Assembly (NCBI GenBank): GCA_028868375.1
Contig: JAGWUP010000003.1
Span: 124,001-188,000 of the forward strand
Source of the DNA: Elusimicrobiota bacterium
Lineage (GTDB): Bacteria > Elusimicrobiota > Elusimicrobia > UBA1565 > UBA9628
Reading direction: 5' to 3'
Length of the DNA stretch: 64,000 bases
In this document: positions 45,753 through 55,440 of the stretch, in pieces
Layout: each line of letters starts with the position of its first letter
How positions within the stretch are numbered: the stretch's first letter is position 1
Notes under the pieces: generated by a model
Seen by the model: the letters and a program-made list of their open reading frames with translations, nothing else
What the model was told of the DNA's origin: nothing
The model's database searches: none
Made by a program: the position numbers and the translations under genes

Positions 45753-46292
45753 GGGCTTGAAGACGGCGCGGCGGTAATGGGTGAGCTCCGCGATCGACTC
45801 GCGGATGTCGGCCAGGGCCTCGTGCTGCTTGCTCTTGGTATAGACGTACTTCTGGGCGGGATACCAGCGCGCCACCAGCTCCTTGACGGTGCTGACGTCG
45901 ATGGAGCGGTAGTGGAAGTAATCGTGCAGGAGCGGCATGTACTTGACGAGAAAGCGCCGATCCTGGCCGATCGTGTTGCCGCAGAGGGGAGCCTTCCTTT
46001 CCGGACACCAGCGCGCGATGAAGGCCAGCGTGGCGGCCTGGGCCTCGGCCATCGTCGCCGCGGAGCTGCGGCAGCGCTCGGTCAAGCCGGATTTTCCGTG
46101 CTGCTCGACGCACCAGGGGTCCATCGAATCCAGGACCGCGTCGCTCTGGTGGATGGCCAGCACCGGCCCCTCCGAGAGCACGCGCAGCTCGCTGTCGGTG
46201 ACGATGGTGGCGATCTCGAGGATGGTGTCCCTGGCGGGATCCAAGCCCGTCATCTCCAGGTCGAGCCAGGCCAAGTTGCGGTCGTCCTGCAT
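45741..46292 (-). CDS. orn: Oligoribonuclease
   Basis: A 183-residue DEDDh 3'-5' exoribonuclease that degrades 2-5 nt RNAs to mononucleotides. Exo I is [13 protein letters not shown] with Asp11 and Glu13; [15 protein letters not shown] holds the second Asp, and [14 protein letters not shown] holds the catalytic His and last Asp. Length and ends match E. coli Orn closely. ATG 46292 is 9 bp from an extended -10 (TGCTATGAT) without a Shine-Dalgarno site. The last codons lie in the right repeat of the RAYT module; the protein end PTEK is still family-like. Confidence 0.95.
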   Translation of the reverse strand: MQDDRNLAWLDLEMTGLDPARDTILEIATIVTDSELRVLSEGPVLAIHQSDAVLDSMDPWCVEQHGKSGLTERCRSSAATMAEAQAATLAFIARWCPERKAPLCGNTIGQDRRFLVKYMPLLHDYFHYRSIDVSTVKELVARWYPAQKYVYTKSKQHEALADIRESIAELTHYRRAVFKPTEK

Positions 46293-46301
46293 GCAAGCTC
46301 G

Positions 46302-46310
46302 ATCATAGCA
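46302..46310 (-). promoter_or_regulatory. Extended -10 promoter of orn
   Basis: TGCTATGAT on the minus strand, with TATGAT at 46307-46302 and the ATG 9 bp downstream. No -35 box is apparent, as often found with extended -10 promoters. Confidence 0.5.
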
Positions 46311-46351
46311 AACAGCGCGGGCCTGCCGGGGCGGCCTTGGAAGTCGGAGAG

Positions 46352-48802
46352 CTAATTCTTGGCGAGATAAGCCCTGATGCTTTTCGCCAATTCCTTCTGA
46401 TCGCCGACGAAGATGTTGTAAAGGACCACGTCCTGATACGGCTTGAGAAACCGCTTGAGCCGCGCATCCTTGGACTTCGCGGCGGCCTCGTTTAAGCGCC
46501 GCAGATACCAGAAGGCCACGATGTCGCCGTTCCCGTAGCTCTTATCGGAAGCCTCCAAGTAACTGGCGAGCAGGCGTAAACCGGTCGGAAAATCCCCATT
46601 CCTGGCCCAGTCGCTCTTCCCGACTCTGTAGAGGTATACGGCGACGAGGGCGGTATCCTTCGCGATGGCCTCCTGCAGCCAAGGGGCCTGGTCGATCCTC
46701 CCTTCGTTGACGATCGAGGCGATGACGCGCGCCTTCGCCTCGAAGGAGCCTGCGTCAAAAGCATCCTTATAATGCTTCAGCGTGTCCTGCCCGTCCACGG
46801 TCGAGGACCAGTAGCCGCGCAGCGCCTTGACCAGGAGCGCCTTGACTTGCGGATCGGCGATCTCGTCGACACGCCCCTCGAAGAGGACGGCGGCCTCGCG
46901 TTTCAGCGAGTTGTTGTTCAAGCAGAATTGCAGGGCTTTCTCCCGCGTGGAGGAGTCTTGCGAGCGCAGCAGGGCGTCGACGACGCCGCGCAGCGCCTTG
47001 CGCTCCTCGCCCCAGCGCGAGCCCGCTATTTCCAGCAAGCCATTGCCGTAACCAGCAGCCTCGAAGCGGGCCAGGGCCTTTAAACGCTGCAGGCGCCGCG
47101 CCGAGAGGGGAGCGCGGCTGCGCTTGGCCAAGAGATGCAGCCCGAGGCGGACCTCGAGCGGGTCGGCCGAGAATAAAAGGCCGTCGATGACGCCGTCTTC
47201 GTCCTGAGCGATCATGCCCGCGTAGACGGGCGGGATCGCGCGCGCAAGCTGCTCCTCGACGCGCGCCTTGTCCAAACGGGAAACGCGGGCGCCGCGGGCG
47301 CCGCCTTTCTCCGGCTTGACGACAGACACCGTCGCCTCTCGCAGCTCGCCGGCTCCGATCGGCTCGGACGGAAGCTTCCAGTAAGAGTCGAGCACGTGGA
47401 TGCGGATGCCGCCGGCGTCGTGCAGAACGGTGAAAGCCACGCGCATGGTGCCGTCGAAAGCCCGGCCTTTATATTTGACGGGCTTGGAGGCCGCGTACTC
47501 CTCGACCAAGAAGGCGGGGTTTTCATCCTTGCCCCAGTAGTCGCCCTGCCCGTCGATCGCCTGCTTGAGCGCCGACTCCAAGTCCGCGGCGTCGACGACC
47601 AGGACGCCCATGCCTTGCATGGAGTCGAGCGGCTTGACGACGTAGCGCTCGGCCGGGATCGCGCGGCGTATCTCGTCAGCCAGACCCTCCTGGGGATCCT
47701 TGGCGATCAAACGCGAGCGCGGCCGAAACTCCTTCGCGGCGCGGGCAAATAGGCGGCTTGTGAGAAACTTCACGTCCGTCATCAGATGCACGGCGCCGGC
47801 GCGGTTGAGCTGGAGTATGTGCGCAAAGCCCTCGAGGAATTCCCGCTGGAAATCTTCGCTGGGATCATGATCGTAATAGGACTCGTCGCTAAAGATTCCG
47901 GTGTAGGAGCCCAGCTTGCCTGGGGAGAACCCCTCTCGCGGCTTGTGCCAGCCCTTCTCAAGGAGCTTGCGGCGCTCCCCGCTGAGGATATTCCCAGGCT
48001 GTGCGGAGAAGTCGGCGAGGGCGTACGCGGCGGAATCCTCCTTGCTGGCGTTGATCGCGTCATGACCCGACTTCTGCCAGGCGAGCCAGACCGGCAGCCC
48101 GAGCTCGGCTAAGTGCTTCCAGAGCAGCCCGCGCATCTGACGGCGGTAGGCCGCCTGGTAGCCGACAAAGCCGGAGGTCATCCCGGGATTAAACTCGAGA
48201 ATCTTGAGCGGTCCGCGCTCGGGCAGCTTCAGATCGACCGTGAAGAAGGCGATCGAGGCCGGCGGCGGGGCCTTCGCGCGCGGCGCGGCGGCAGCGAGGC
48301 TTGGCGTGGCGGCGCCAGGCGGCGCCTCGGTATAAAGCGAGGCCAAGGGCTCGAGCTGGCTGCGCCAGGACTCAAGCTGTGAGACGGCGCTTGGAACCGC
48401 GGCCAGCCGCCGGGCCACCTGGGGAGCGGCCTCGCCTAAAGCCGCGTCGACCTGCAAAGCGAGGCGCACCTTTTCGTCGGGCGACAAAGAGGCGCGCGTG
48501 AGCGCGGCCATCCGCGCGATAGTGGCGGGCGCCAACTGCCGCCGCGCCGCCGTCAGCGCGCGCGCTTGAACGGGATCATCGAGATCAAGCCGCGCCAACG
48601 CCGCTAGCCGCGGCTGTGCAAGCAAATCCCGGCCCTCCGGGCTTGCGAGATATCCCTGGAGGCCGCGGAAACCCGTCAGGCAAGTCGCCGAGGGAAGCCG
48701 AAATAGGGATTTCTGGACCGCCGCATGCGCTGGTCCGGAAACGCCGCCGGCATGCGCCGTTCCCAGCGCAACTCCCAAGAGGGCAGCGATCAAAAACCGC
48801 AT
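46352..48802 (-). CDS. Exported ATP-grasp-like protein with helical-repeat C-terminus
   Basis: An 816-residue protein with a clear signal peptide ([18 protein letters not shown]). Residues 30-160 are helical. Residues about 180-560 resemble an ATP-grasp fold of glutathione-synthetase type: [32 protein letters not shown] as the nucleotide-binding strand-loop-strand, [14 protein letters not shown], and [17 protein letters not shown]. The last 250 residues are HEAT/ARM-like helices. An ATP-dependent ligase outside the cytoplasm would be odd, so it is either cotranslocated with ligand, not ATP-using, or the signal is a membrane anchor. ATG 48802 is 8 bp after TATAAT. No substrate can be named. 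Confidence 0.6.
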   Translation of the reverse strand: MRFLIAALLGVALGTAHAGGVSGPAHAAVQKSLFRLPSATCLTGFRGLQGYLASPEGRDLLAQPRLAALARLDLDDPVQARALTAARRQLAPATIARMAALTRASLSPDEKVRLALQVDAALGEAAPQVARRLAAVPSAVSQLESWRSQLEPLASLYTEAPPGAATPSLAAAAPRAKAPPPASIAFFTVDLKLPERGPLKILEFNPGMTSGFVGYQAAYRRQMRGLLWKHLAELGLPVWLAWQKSGHDAINASKEDSAAYALADFSAQPGNILSGERRKLLEKGWHKPREGFSPGKLGSYTGIFSDESYYDHDPSEDFQREFLEGFAHILQLNRAGAVHLMTDVKFLTSRLFARAAKEFRPRSRLIAKDPQEGLADEIRRAIPAERYVVKPLDSMQGMGVLVVDAADLESALKQAIDGQGDYWGKDENPAFLVEEYAASKPVKYKGRAFDGTMRVAFTVLHDAGGIRIHVLDSYWKLPSEPIGAGELREATVSVVKPEKGGARGARVSRLDKARVEEQLARAIPPVYAGMIAQDEDGVIDGLLFSADPLEVRLGLHLLAKRSRAPLSARRLQRLKALARFEAAGYGNGLLEIAGSRWGEERKALRGVVDALLRSQDSSTREKALQFCLNNNSLKREAAVLFEGRVDEIADPQVKALLVKALRGYWSSTVDGQDTLKHYKDAFDAGSFEAKARVIASIVNEGRIDQAPWLQEAIAKDTALVAVYLYRVGKSDWARNGDFPTGLRLLASYLEASDKSYGNGDIVAFWYLRRLNEAAAKSKDARLKRFLKPYQDVVLYNIFVGDQKELAKSIRAYLAKN

Positions 48803-48810
48803 AGGGGCCT

Positions 48811-48816
48811 ATTATA
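48811..48816 (-). promoter_or_regulatory. -10 box of the exported ATP-grasp-like gene
   Basis: TATAAT on the minus strand, 8 bp before the ATG at 48802, with no Shine-Dalgarno site between. A leaderless transcript is likely. No convincing -35 box is seen. Confidence 0.5.
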
Positions 48817-48960
48817 AGGCAAGCCCGGCGGGCGCCCATGAGTCCATCGGCCCAGCGGCGGCGGGCCGTTTGCCGATGCCGCCCTGGGCCTAATGGACGC
48901 GGATGCCAACGGCAGCTTCCCCGCAAGAAAGCGCGGCGTTCCGTCGCCGTCTTCTTGTTC

Positions 48961-48989
48961 TTGACATACTCCTCGGGGTCTTTTATACT
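48961..48989 (+). promoter_or_regulatory. Promoter of the LPP20-LpoB operon
   Basis: TTGACA (48961-48966) and TATACT (48984-48989) with a 17-bp spacer, close to the sigma70 ideal. The leader is about 30 bases and has a strong AAGGAGG (49012-49018) 6 bases before ATG 49025. Confidence 0.75.
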
Positions 48990-49024
48990 TCGGCTTGTAT
49001 CGGATCGCTTCAAGGAGGAGTTCC

Positions 49025-49600
49025 ATGCAAAAGAATTTAGCCAGGTTCGGCGCGTTCGCTCTGGGTCTAGGCCTGCTCGCCGCGGTCGGTTGCGGCGGCC
49101 GGAAAGTGTCCGGCCCGGTGGCCGCGCAGGCTCCCGATTGGGTCAATAAGGGCAACGGGGCGTTCAAGGACGGCGGCCAAGGGGTCTTCTACGGCGTCGG
49201 CATCGCCTCCGGCATCCGCAACCGCGCCCTCTCCGTCGTGGCCGCGGACGACCGCGCGCGCGGCGAGATCGCCAAGATCATGGACAGCTACGTCGCCATC
49301 CTGACCAAGGATTACATGGCCTCCACCACCGCCGGCGACATGTCCAAGTCCAGCGAGGAGCAGACGGTCTCCCAGACCCTCAAGAGCTTCGCGAAGTTCA
49401 CGCTGCACGGAGCGGTCATCATCGACCACTGGAAGGACCCGACGGACGGCACGATGTTCTCCCTCTGCAAGCTCGACATGGCCGCCGTCCAGAAGACCCT
49501 GGACGACTCCAAGGAGCTGGACGCCAAGATGCGCGATTACGTCAAGGCCGACGCCGACAAGGCCTTCGACGAGCTGTCGGCCGAAGAGGCGAAGCACTAA
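49025..49600 (+). CDS. LPP20-family lipoprotein
   Basis: A 191-residue protein with a signal sequence FGAFALGLGLLAAVGC and a probable lipobox at Val-Gly-Cys (LAAVGC), then the LPP20 pattern: APDWVNKG, GVFYGVGIASGIRN, and the charged helix ADDRARGEIAKIMDSY. ATG 49025 is chosen for the AAGGAGG upstream. The family is tied to the outer membrane in several phyla, with no settled function. The same fold recurs in the last gene of this operon (51613-52638). Confidence 0.85.
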   Translation: MQKNLARFGAFALGLGLLAAVGCGGRKVSGPVAAQAPDWVNKGNGAFKDGGQGVFYGVGIASGIRNRALSVVAADDRARGEIAKIMDSYVAILTKDYMASTTAGDMSKSSEEQTVSQTLKSFAKFTLHGAVIIDHWKDPTDGTMFSLCKLDMAAVQKTLDDSKELDAKMRDYVKADADKAFDELSAEEAKH

Positions 49601-49603
49601 GCG

Positions 49604-50206
49604 ATGGGCAGGCGCTCCGGCTTCTGGCTGTCCTTGTCCCTCTTGCCGCTGTTGTCGGCCTGCGGCGGGGTCAAGGTCGTGCGCATGGACGTCAACCAGG
49701 TCAAGGACTTGAGCGGGCGCTGGAACGACACCGACTCGCGCCTGGTGGCCGAGGAGATGATCCAGGACTGCCTCTCGCGGCCCTGGCTGGGCGGGGCGAC
49801 CCAAGCGATCGGCAAGCCCCCGACCGTCATCGTCGGCACCGTGCGCAACTTAAGCGACGAGCACATCGCCACCGACACCTTCGTCGAGGACCTGCAGCGC
49901 GCCCTGATCAACTCGGGGCGCGTCGCCTTCGTCGCCGGCAGCAGCGAGCGCGGCGAGGTGCGCCAGGAGCGGCTCGACCAGGACGTCAACGCCTCCGAGG
50001 AGACGCGCAAGGCCCACGGCAAGGAGACCGGGGCCGACTTCATGCTGAGCGGAGAGATCAACACGATCGCCGACCAGGAAGGCGGCAAGTCGGTCGTCCT
50101 CTACCAGACCAACCTCAAGCTCCTGAACATGAAGACCAACGAGATCGTCTGGAACGGGGAAAAGAAGATCAAGAAATTCGTCGAGCGTCCGCGGGCCACC
50201 TGGTGA
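49604..50206 (+). CDS. LpoB-like penicillin-binding-protein activator lipoprotein
   Basis: A 200-residue lipoprotein: signal LSLSLLPLLSAC with Cys at about residue 18. The mature region has LSGRWNDTDSRLVAEEMI, PTVIVGTVRNLSDEHIATDTF, LINSGRVAFVAGS and GADFMLSGEI, the pattern of the LpoB/COG3417 family, whose E. coli member activates PBP1b from the outer membrane. It starts 3 bp after the LPP20 gene and is followed by a COG3014-like lipoprotein; this gene trio is a recurring set in several Gram-negative groups. Confidence 0.88.
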   Translation: MGRRSGFWLSLSLLPLLSACGGVKVVRMDVNQVKDLSGRWNDTDSRLVAEEMIQDCLSRPWLGGATQAIGKPPTVIVGTVRNLSDEHIATDTFVEDLQRALINSGRVAFVAGSSERGEVRQERLDQDVNASEETRKAHGKETGADFMLSGEINTIADQEGGKSVVLYQTNLKLLNMKTNEIVWNGEKKIKKFVERPRATW

Positions 50207-50227
50207 GCTGGTAGCTTCGGCGGCAAC

Positions 50228-51598
50228 GTGAGCCGTTCGATCCGGGCTATTGAGGCGGTCGCCTGCGTGGCGGCCGCCTCGTTTTTCTCCGCCTGCGCCT
50301 TCGGCCCCTCCGGCGCAGAAAAGAGGGACTTAAACGCCTTCATCGCATCCGGCAACTACCAGGGCGCCCAGCAGCTGCTTGAGCGGACCAAGCAGAGCCA
50401 GTACGGCCGCAAGAACATGGTGCTCTATTACCTGGACCTGGGCACCATCCTCCACCACGAGGGCCAGTACGCGAACAGCGACGCCGCCTTCGACCGCGCC
50501 GAGCGCCGCAGCGAGGAGCTCTACACCAAGAGCCTGCACCAGGCGGCGGGAACGCTCTTGCTCAACGACACGACCATGGACTACGCGGCGCGGCCCTACG
50601 AGCGCGCGCTGCTCAACGTCTTTCGCGCCCTCGACTACGTCTTCTTGGGCAAGCCGGACGAGGCCTTGGTCGAGTCGCGCAAGGTCGAGCAGTTCTTGGA
50701 CGAGCTCAACCGCGATCTCCAGAACAAGCCCGACTACAAGGACGACGCCTTCGCCAGATATCTCGACTCCCTGCTCTACGCCGACGAGGGGATGGCGGAC
50801 GACGCGCGCATCTCAAGGCAGGCCGCCCTGGCCGCCTACGGCTGGTACGCCTCCCTCTTCCACACCCCGACCCCGCATTTCGAATTCCCGCCCGGCTCCG
50901 AAAAGAGCGACGGCGAGTTGGTCTTCATCCATTACAACGGGGTCGCCCCGCGGCTGGTCTCCAGGACCTGGCAGGTGGCCTGGGGAAGGGCCCTGATCCT
51001 GACCCGCTCCAGCGGAGACTCCGAGGTCAACGACGCCAGCTTCCAGGAAGCCCTCAACGCCGGCATCGCCGGGCATGCGATCACCGTCGCCTATCCGGAT
51101 TACGTCCAGGACCCCTACCGCATCGTCTCCTCGCAGGTCGAGGTCGACGACGGCCAGGCCAGCGCGGACACCCTGCTGATGGAGGACGTCTCCGAGATCG
51201 CCAGGCGCGATCTTACGGACCGCCTGCCCTTGATCAAGCTCCGGGCCGTGGCGCGGGCCACGGTCAAATACGTCCTCGCCGAGGCCGCCTCCCGCGCCGC
51301 GGGCGCCGAGTGCGACAAGCAATACGGCGCCAAGTCGATGGGCGCCAAGTTCTGCCGCGCGCTGGCGGGCGGCCTGGCCCACGGGCTAGCCGCGGCCACG
51401 GAGGTCGCGGACACCCGCTCCTGGTCCACCCTGCCCGCTCAAATCCGGATGGCGCGGCTGCGGCTTGCCCCCGGCAGGCATAAGGTCGTCGTCCGCTTCA
51501 TGGACGCCGCGGGGGTCGTGGTCTCCACAGCGGTCTTTAACGACGTCGTGATCTCGCAGTCGAAACGCACCTACCTCGCCTACAGGACAGCCTCATGA
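50228..51598 (+). CDS. COG3014-like lipoprotein with TPR-type repeats
   Basis: A 456-residue lipoprotein from GTG 50228, with signal AVACVAAASFFSAC and lipobox FSAC. Residues 35-210 are helical repeats (MVLYYLDLGTILHHEGQYAN, LNVFRALDYVFLGKPDEALV). The C-terminal half is beta-rich with GELVFIHYNGVAPRL, a long hydrophobic helix near 340-380 and VVVRFMDAAGVVVSTAVF. The arrangement matches the uncharacterised COG3014 family found next to LpoB and LPP20 genes. Its stop overlaps an in-frame ATG (51595) upstream of the next gene. Confidence 0.8.
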   Translation: MSRSIRAIEAVACVAAASFFSACAFGPSGAEKRDLNAFIASGNYQGAQQLLERTKQSQYGRKNMVLYYLDLGTILHHEGQYANSDAAFDRAERRSEELYTKSLHQAAGTLLLNDTTMDYAARPYERALLNVFRALDYVFLGKPDEALVESRKVEQFLDELNRDLQNKPDYKDDAFARYLDSLLYADEGMADDARISRQAALAAYGWYASLFHTPTPHFEFPPGSEKSDGELVFIHYNGVAPRLVSRTWQVAWGRALILTRSSGDSEVNDASFQEALNAGIAGHAITVAYPDYVQDPYRIVSSQVEVDDGQASADTLLMEDVSEIARRDLTDRLPLIKLRAVARATVKYVLAEAASRAAGAECDKQYGAKSMGAKFCRALAGGLAHGLAAATEVADTRSWSTLPAQIRMARLRLAPGRHKVVVRFMDAAGVVVSTAVFNDVVISQSKRTYLAYRTAS

Positions 51599-51612
51599 CT
51601 TGGAGGATTCCC

Positions 51613-52638
51613 ATGAAAATGACGCTTCCGGCCGCCTGCGCGCTGGCCGCCTTGACCTTTGCCTTGCCCCGCATCTGCCGGGCCGATCCGCGCAACCCCA
51701 AGCCGGACTGGGTCGACGGCTCGAGCATGGAATATCCGCGCGAGGGCTTCATCACCGGCGTCGGCGCCGCGGATGACCGCGCCAGCGCGGAGGATCGCGC
51801 GCGCGGCGAGATCGCCAAGGTCTTCTCGACCAAGGTCAGCGTCAGGACCGATTCGCTGGCCAGCGAGACGGACAACGCCGCCGGCGGCAACTTTTCCCAG
51901 GCGGTCTCGGAAAGCGTCGAGACGGCCTCGCGCAAGGTCCTGGAGGGCGCCCAGGTCGTCGACCACTGGGAGGACCCCGAGACGAAGGTGCGCTACGCCC
52001 TGGCCGTGCTCGACAGAGCGAAGGCCAAGGCCGCCATCGTCGACAAGCTGGCCTCGCTGGACGCCCAGGCCCTGCAATGGAAGGGGCAGCTGGACTCCGA
52101 GACGGGAAAACTCGTCCGCGCCAAGGCCGCGATGCGCCTGTTGCGCCTGCTTAAGGCGCGCGAGGACTTGAATTCCGAGCTGCGCGTCGTCGACGCCAGC
52201 GGCCAGGGCGCCAAGCCGCCCTTCGACGAATCGGTCGTCAGGCCCATGGCGGCGAAGGCCGTGGCGGCCCTGGACGTCTCGGTCGCGATCTCGGGGGAAG
52301 GCTCTTCGGAGCTTGAAACCGGCGTCATCGAGGGCCTCAACGCCTTCGGCCTGCAGGCGCTCCAGGGCGCTTCCCGGGACGCCGACCTGGAGGTGGCGGG
52401 ACGCCTCTCCAGCGTCCCCATGCAAGGCGACGGCTCGCAATGGAAATGGGCTCGCAGCAACGCCACGATCACGCTCAAGGACGGGCATTCCGGAAAGGTC
52501 GTCTCGCAGTTCGACGCCTCGGATCGGGAGGCCTCCAGCGACTACGGGGAGGCGGTCCGCCGCAGCCGCGTCGAGCTGGCCAAGCTCGTCTCCGGCAAGC
52601 TCTCCGGGGCGATCACCGCCTACTTCGAGAACCAGTAG
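51613..52638 (+). CDS. Second LPP20-domain exported protein
   Basis: A 341-residue protein with signal peptide MTLPAACALAALTFALP. Residues 30-150 repeat the LPP20 pattern of the first operon gene (KPDWVDGSSMEYPREG, FITGVGAADDRASAEDRARG, EIAKVFS), including the DDRA/RARGEIAK segment and the VDHWEDP motif shared with VIDHWKDP in the paralogue. The extra C-terminal 170 residues contain a domain with DLEVAGRLSSVPM. There is no clear lipobox. ATG 51613 is chosen because GGAGG (51602-51606) is 6 bases upstream; ATG 51595 is an alternative. It is the last gene of the operon. Confidence 0.8.
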   Translation: MKMTLPAACALAALTFALPRICRADPRNPKPDWVDGSSMEYPREGFITGVGAADDRASAEDRARGEIAKVFSTKVSVRTDSLASETDNAAGGNFSQAVSESVETASRKVLEGAQVVDHWEDPETKVRYALAVLDRAKAKAAIVDKLASLDAQALQWKGQLDSETGKLVRAKAAMRLLRLLKAREDLNSELRVVDASGQGAKPPFDESVVRPMAAKAVAALDVSVAISGEGSSELETGVIEGLNAFGLQALQGASRDADLEVAGRLSSVPMQGDGSQWKWARSNATITLKDGHSGKVVSQFDASDREASSDYGEAVRRSRVELAKLVSGKLSGAITAYFENQ

Positions 52639-52665
52639 CGGGCTTGGAAAACCCCGCCGGCGCGC

Positions 52666-55440
52666 CTATCTGTTAAGCAGGCCTTCGAGGAGCTGCTTGG
52701 CCGGCTCGGCCAGGAACTTGACCAGCTTGACGTGGGTGGAGGGCTTCTCGAAGGTGCCGCCGACGGCCACGTCGATGGGCGCCAGGCGTCCGACCTGCGC
52801 CGTGACTGCGAGGTCCAGCCGCTCCCGCGGCAGGTCGATGCGCCCGCTGGCCTTAAGATCGCCGACGTCGGCGTCGATATGGCTGTCGCGGACGGTCATG
52901 ATCCCGTTGGAGAAAGCGTAGTCGCCCGCCAACTCGTCGTAATGGACGGCGTTTAAGTCCGGGAACAAGCGGATGCCCCCCAGCGAGCCGATCTTCTGCA
53001 CGACCATCAAGGGAAGAATCAGTATCTTGACGATCTTGGACTGGGTCGCCATCTCGCCCAGGTTGGCGAAGCTCCCCTTCGAGGAGTAGAGGCTGGCCGT
53101 GCCGGCCAGGCGGCTTAAGTCCGGCGTGATCCCGGTCAGGTTCCATTTGACCCGGACGTCGGAGGCGCTGGCGTTGGGATGGACGAGCTCCCCGATCAGC
53201 AGCTTGCCGCGGGCGCTGATCGGGGCGGCGGCCTCATGGGAAGGCCGGCCGGCGCGCTCGGGCTTTGCCGGAGCGCGCGAGGCCAGGGCCGCCTTGGCGG
53301 CCAGGAACTTGCCCAGGTCGAAACGGCTCAGGCTGGCCTCCAAGTCGATGTCCGGGGCCTTCTCGTAATGGCTCACCGTGAGATTCAAGTCCAGATCGCC
53401 GTCGCCGACGCGGCCGCGCAAATCAGGAACGTCGATGCGGGACTCGTTGAAGGAAGCCGTGCCGGAGAAACCGGACAATTGCAGTCCCCCCACCGTGGCC
53501 GCCACGTCCTGGAACCTGGCCTTGCCGCGCATGACGGGCCGCGGCAGGCGCCCGCGCAGGGCTATGGCGAAGAAACCGCCGCCCCGCAAGTCCATGCCCC
53601 TCGTCTGAAGGGAGATTCCCGTAAGCTCGTCAAGCTTGAAGCGCCGGCACTTGAGGGTCAGATCGACGAAAGGATGCGGCCTGCGCAAGCCGGAGAGCAG
53701 GCCCTTGTCTACGGAGAGCTCGTTGTGCCCCACCACGGCGCGCAGGGAGGCGATGCGCACCTCGTCGCGGCTCAACCACAAAGAGGCGTCCCAGCGCGAG
53801 GCCGGAATCGACAAGCCCGGCGGGACCGTGCCGAACGGATCGTCCGCGGAGCTTAAGGCCGGCAGGGTGAGCTTGGCCGCGAGGTTGAGGGCGAAAGCCG
53901 GCGAGCCGGAGCGCAGTCCCCGCACGACTCCCGACACCGAGACGCTGCCCTGGGGCAGCCCCAGGCGCAGGGAGTCCAGCGTCAACTGCTCGCCTTGCAG
54001 GCGCCCCGCCCCCTCGATCGTCATCGCGGGCAGCCTCAAGCGCGGCGGAAGCCCGGCCCACGGCAACTGGGCCGCCTGCAAGGCCGGCAGGCTCAGATTC
54101 AGGGCGAGGCTTAAATCCAGGCTCGGCCGCGAGGAGTAAAGGCGCCGCGCGCTGCCGGAAGCCTTCAAGCTGCCGAAGCCACCCCGCAGCGCCAATTGCT
54201 CCAGCGACAGGGAGTCGCCGTTGATGCGCCCGCGCGCCTCCAGTGTCATCGCGGGAAGCCCCAGACCCGCGGGAAGCCCGAGCCAAGGCGCCTGCTTTGC
54301 GGAGAGGGCCGGGAGGTCGAACTTCGCCGAGACGTTCAAGGCGGGCTGCGGCCGGCCGCTGGACAAGCGCGACAAGCGCCCCGAGGCTTCCAATCGTCCG
54401 CGCTGGCAGGAGAGGGCCAGGGAATTCAGCTCCAGGGCATCGGCTCCGTATTGAAAATCCGAATCAAGCCTGAAGGCCGGGAGGCTCAGACCCTTGGGCA
54501 GGCCCAGGCTCTCGGCCTGCCCCGCCGTCAGTGCGGCGGATTGCAGGCGCGCTTGCCCGGCCGCCGCCAGGGCGACGCCTTGGGCCGGCGGCGTGACGGT
54601 TCCTTTATAGCGCAGCCTCGCGGAAGTTCCCTGGGGGCCCGAGGCGTCGATCGCCACGTCCAGGCGCGGACGCGAGAGGTTCTCGACGCTGCCGGAGGCC
54701 TTCAGCCGCCAGGGCCCCGCGCGCGCCGTCAAGGTCCGAATCCGCGCCATGAAGGCCTCAGGCCGGCCGCCGCCCAAATCGATCGTCCCGTCGAAGGCCG
54801 CGGAGCCGTCCAAGGCTCGTCCATCCCAGCGCCCGGACAAGCTCCCGGAGGCCTTGGCAAAAAAGCCTCCCTTGAGGGAGAACCCGGACAGCTTCGCGTC
54901 GAGATTCGACAAGGATAGGGCCCGGTCCTTGCCTTCCTCGGCGTAGGACAAACGCGCGCCCCGCAGGCTCAGGGTGCGGATCGCAAGCTCCGTTGTTGCG
55001 GAGGAACTCTTCGCGGACGACCCAGCCGACGGTGAGGAAGAGGCGAGAAGATCGGAGAAGTTGTAGCTGCCGTCCTCGTTCTTGAGCACCCGCAGAGAAA
55101 GCCCCGAGGCGGAGACGGACTCCACGACCAAGCGGCGCCGCAGCAACGGCCAGAGCGCGACGCGCAGCTTGAAGGAGCCCACGGAAGCGAAGGTCCCCGC
55201 CTTGAAATCGGGAGCCTCCGAGATCGAAAGATTCTCCAGTCGCAAGCCGGAGAAGAGGCCGATCGACGCCCCCTCCAAGCGCACCTCTCGCCGCAGGCTC
55301 TTCTGGGCCGCCGCCACGACCAGGCCGCGCAGGCGCTGCGGGGGCAGGAAATGCCGGATCAGCAGGGAGGCGGCCAAAACCAGCAGAAGCGCCAGCGCCG
55401 CGGCCGCCAGCGCGATTTTCGCCCAAGGAGAGGACTTCAT
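52666..55440 (-). CDS. AsmA-like envelope protein with tandem internal repeats
   Basis: A 924-residue protein anchored by one N-terminal helix (IALAAAALALLLVLAASLLI), then the AsmA N-terminal pattern (LRREVRLEGASIGLFSGLRLENLSI, split here over residues 50-74) and FNFSDLL-like NFSDLLASSS. Residues about 300-640 hold four degenerate repeats of 75-90 residues, each with LPAL..., W..LP.GL.LPA and a long beta stretch. The C-terminal AsmA_2-like domain ends IDVAVGGTFEKPSTHVKLVKF. Such proteins bridge the periplasm and affect lipid transport. ATG 55440 overlaps the upstream ATPase stop (ATGA). Confidence 0.82.
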   Translation of the reverse strand: MKSSPWAKIALAAAALALLLVLAASLLIRHFLPPQRLRGLVVAAAQKSLRREVRLEGASIGLFSGLRLENLSISEAPDFKAGTFASVGSFKLRVALWPLLRRRLVVESVSASGLSLRVLKNEDGSYNFSDLLASSSPSAGSSAKSSSATTELAIRTLSLRGARLSYAEEGKDRALSLSNLDAKLSGFSLKGGFFAKASGSLSGRWDGRALDGSAAFDGTIDLGGGRPEAFMARIRTLTARAGPWRLKASGSVENLSRPRLDVAIDASGPQGTSARLRYKGTVTPPAQGVALAAAGQARLQSAALTAGQAESLGLPKGLSLPAFRLDSDFQYGADALELNSLALSCQRGRLEASGRLSRLSSGRPQPALNVSAKFDLPALSAKQAPWLGLPAGLGLPAMTLEARGRINGDSLSLEQLALRGGFGSLKASGSARRLYSSRPSLDLSLALNLSLPALQAAQLPWAGLPPRLRLPAMTIEGAGRLQGEQLTLDSLRLGLPQGSVSVSGVVRGLRSGSPAFALNLAAKLTLPALSSADDPFGTVPPGLSIPASRWDASLWLSRDEVRIASLRAVVGHNELSVDKGLLSGLRRPHPFVDLTLKCRRFKLDELTGISLQTRGMDLRGGGFFAIALRGRLPRPVMRGKARFQDVAATVGGLQLSGFSGTASFNESRIDVPDLRGRVGDGDLDLNLTVSHYEKAPDIDLEASLSRFDLGKFLAAKAALASRAPAKPERAGRPSHEAAAPISARGKLLIGELVHPNASASDVRVKWNLTGITPDLSRLAGTASLYSSKGSFANLGEMATQSKIVKILILPLMVVQKIGSLGGIRLFPDLNAVHYDELAGDYAFSNGIMTVRDSHIDADVGDLKASGRIDLPRERLDLAVTAQVGRLAPIDVAVGGTFEKPSTHVKLVKFLAEPAKQLLEGLLNR

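Noticed and set aside
48803-48960. A possible small gene in the gap before the LPP20 promoter.
   Set aside because: Open frames here lack start-site signals, domain features and codon use like the neighbours.
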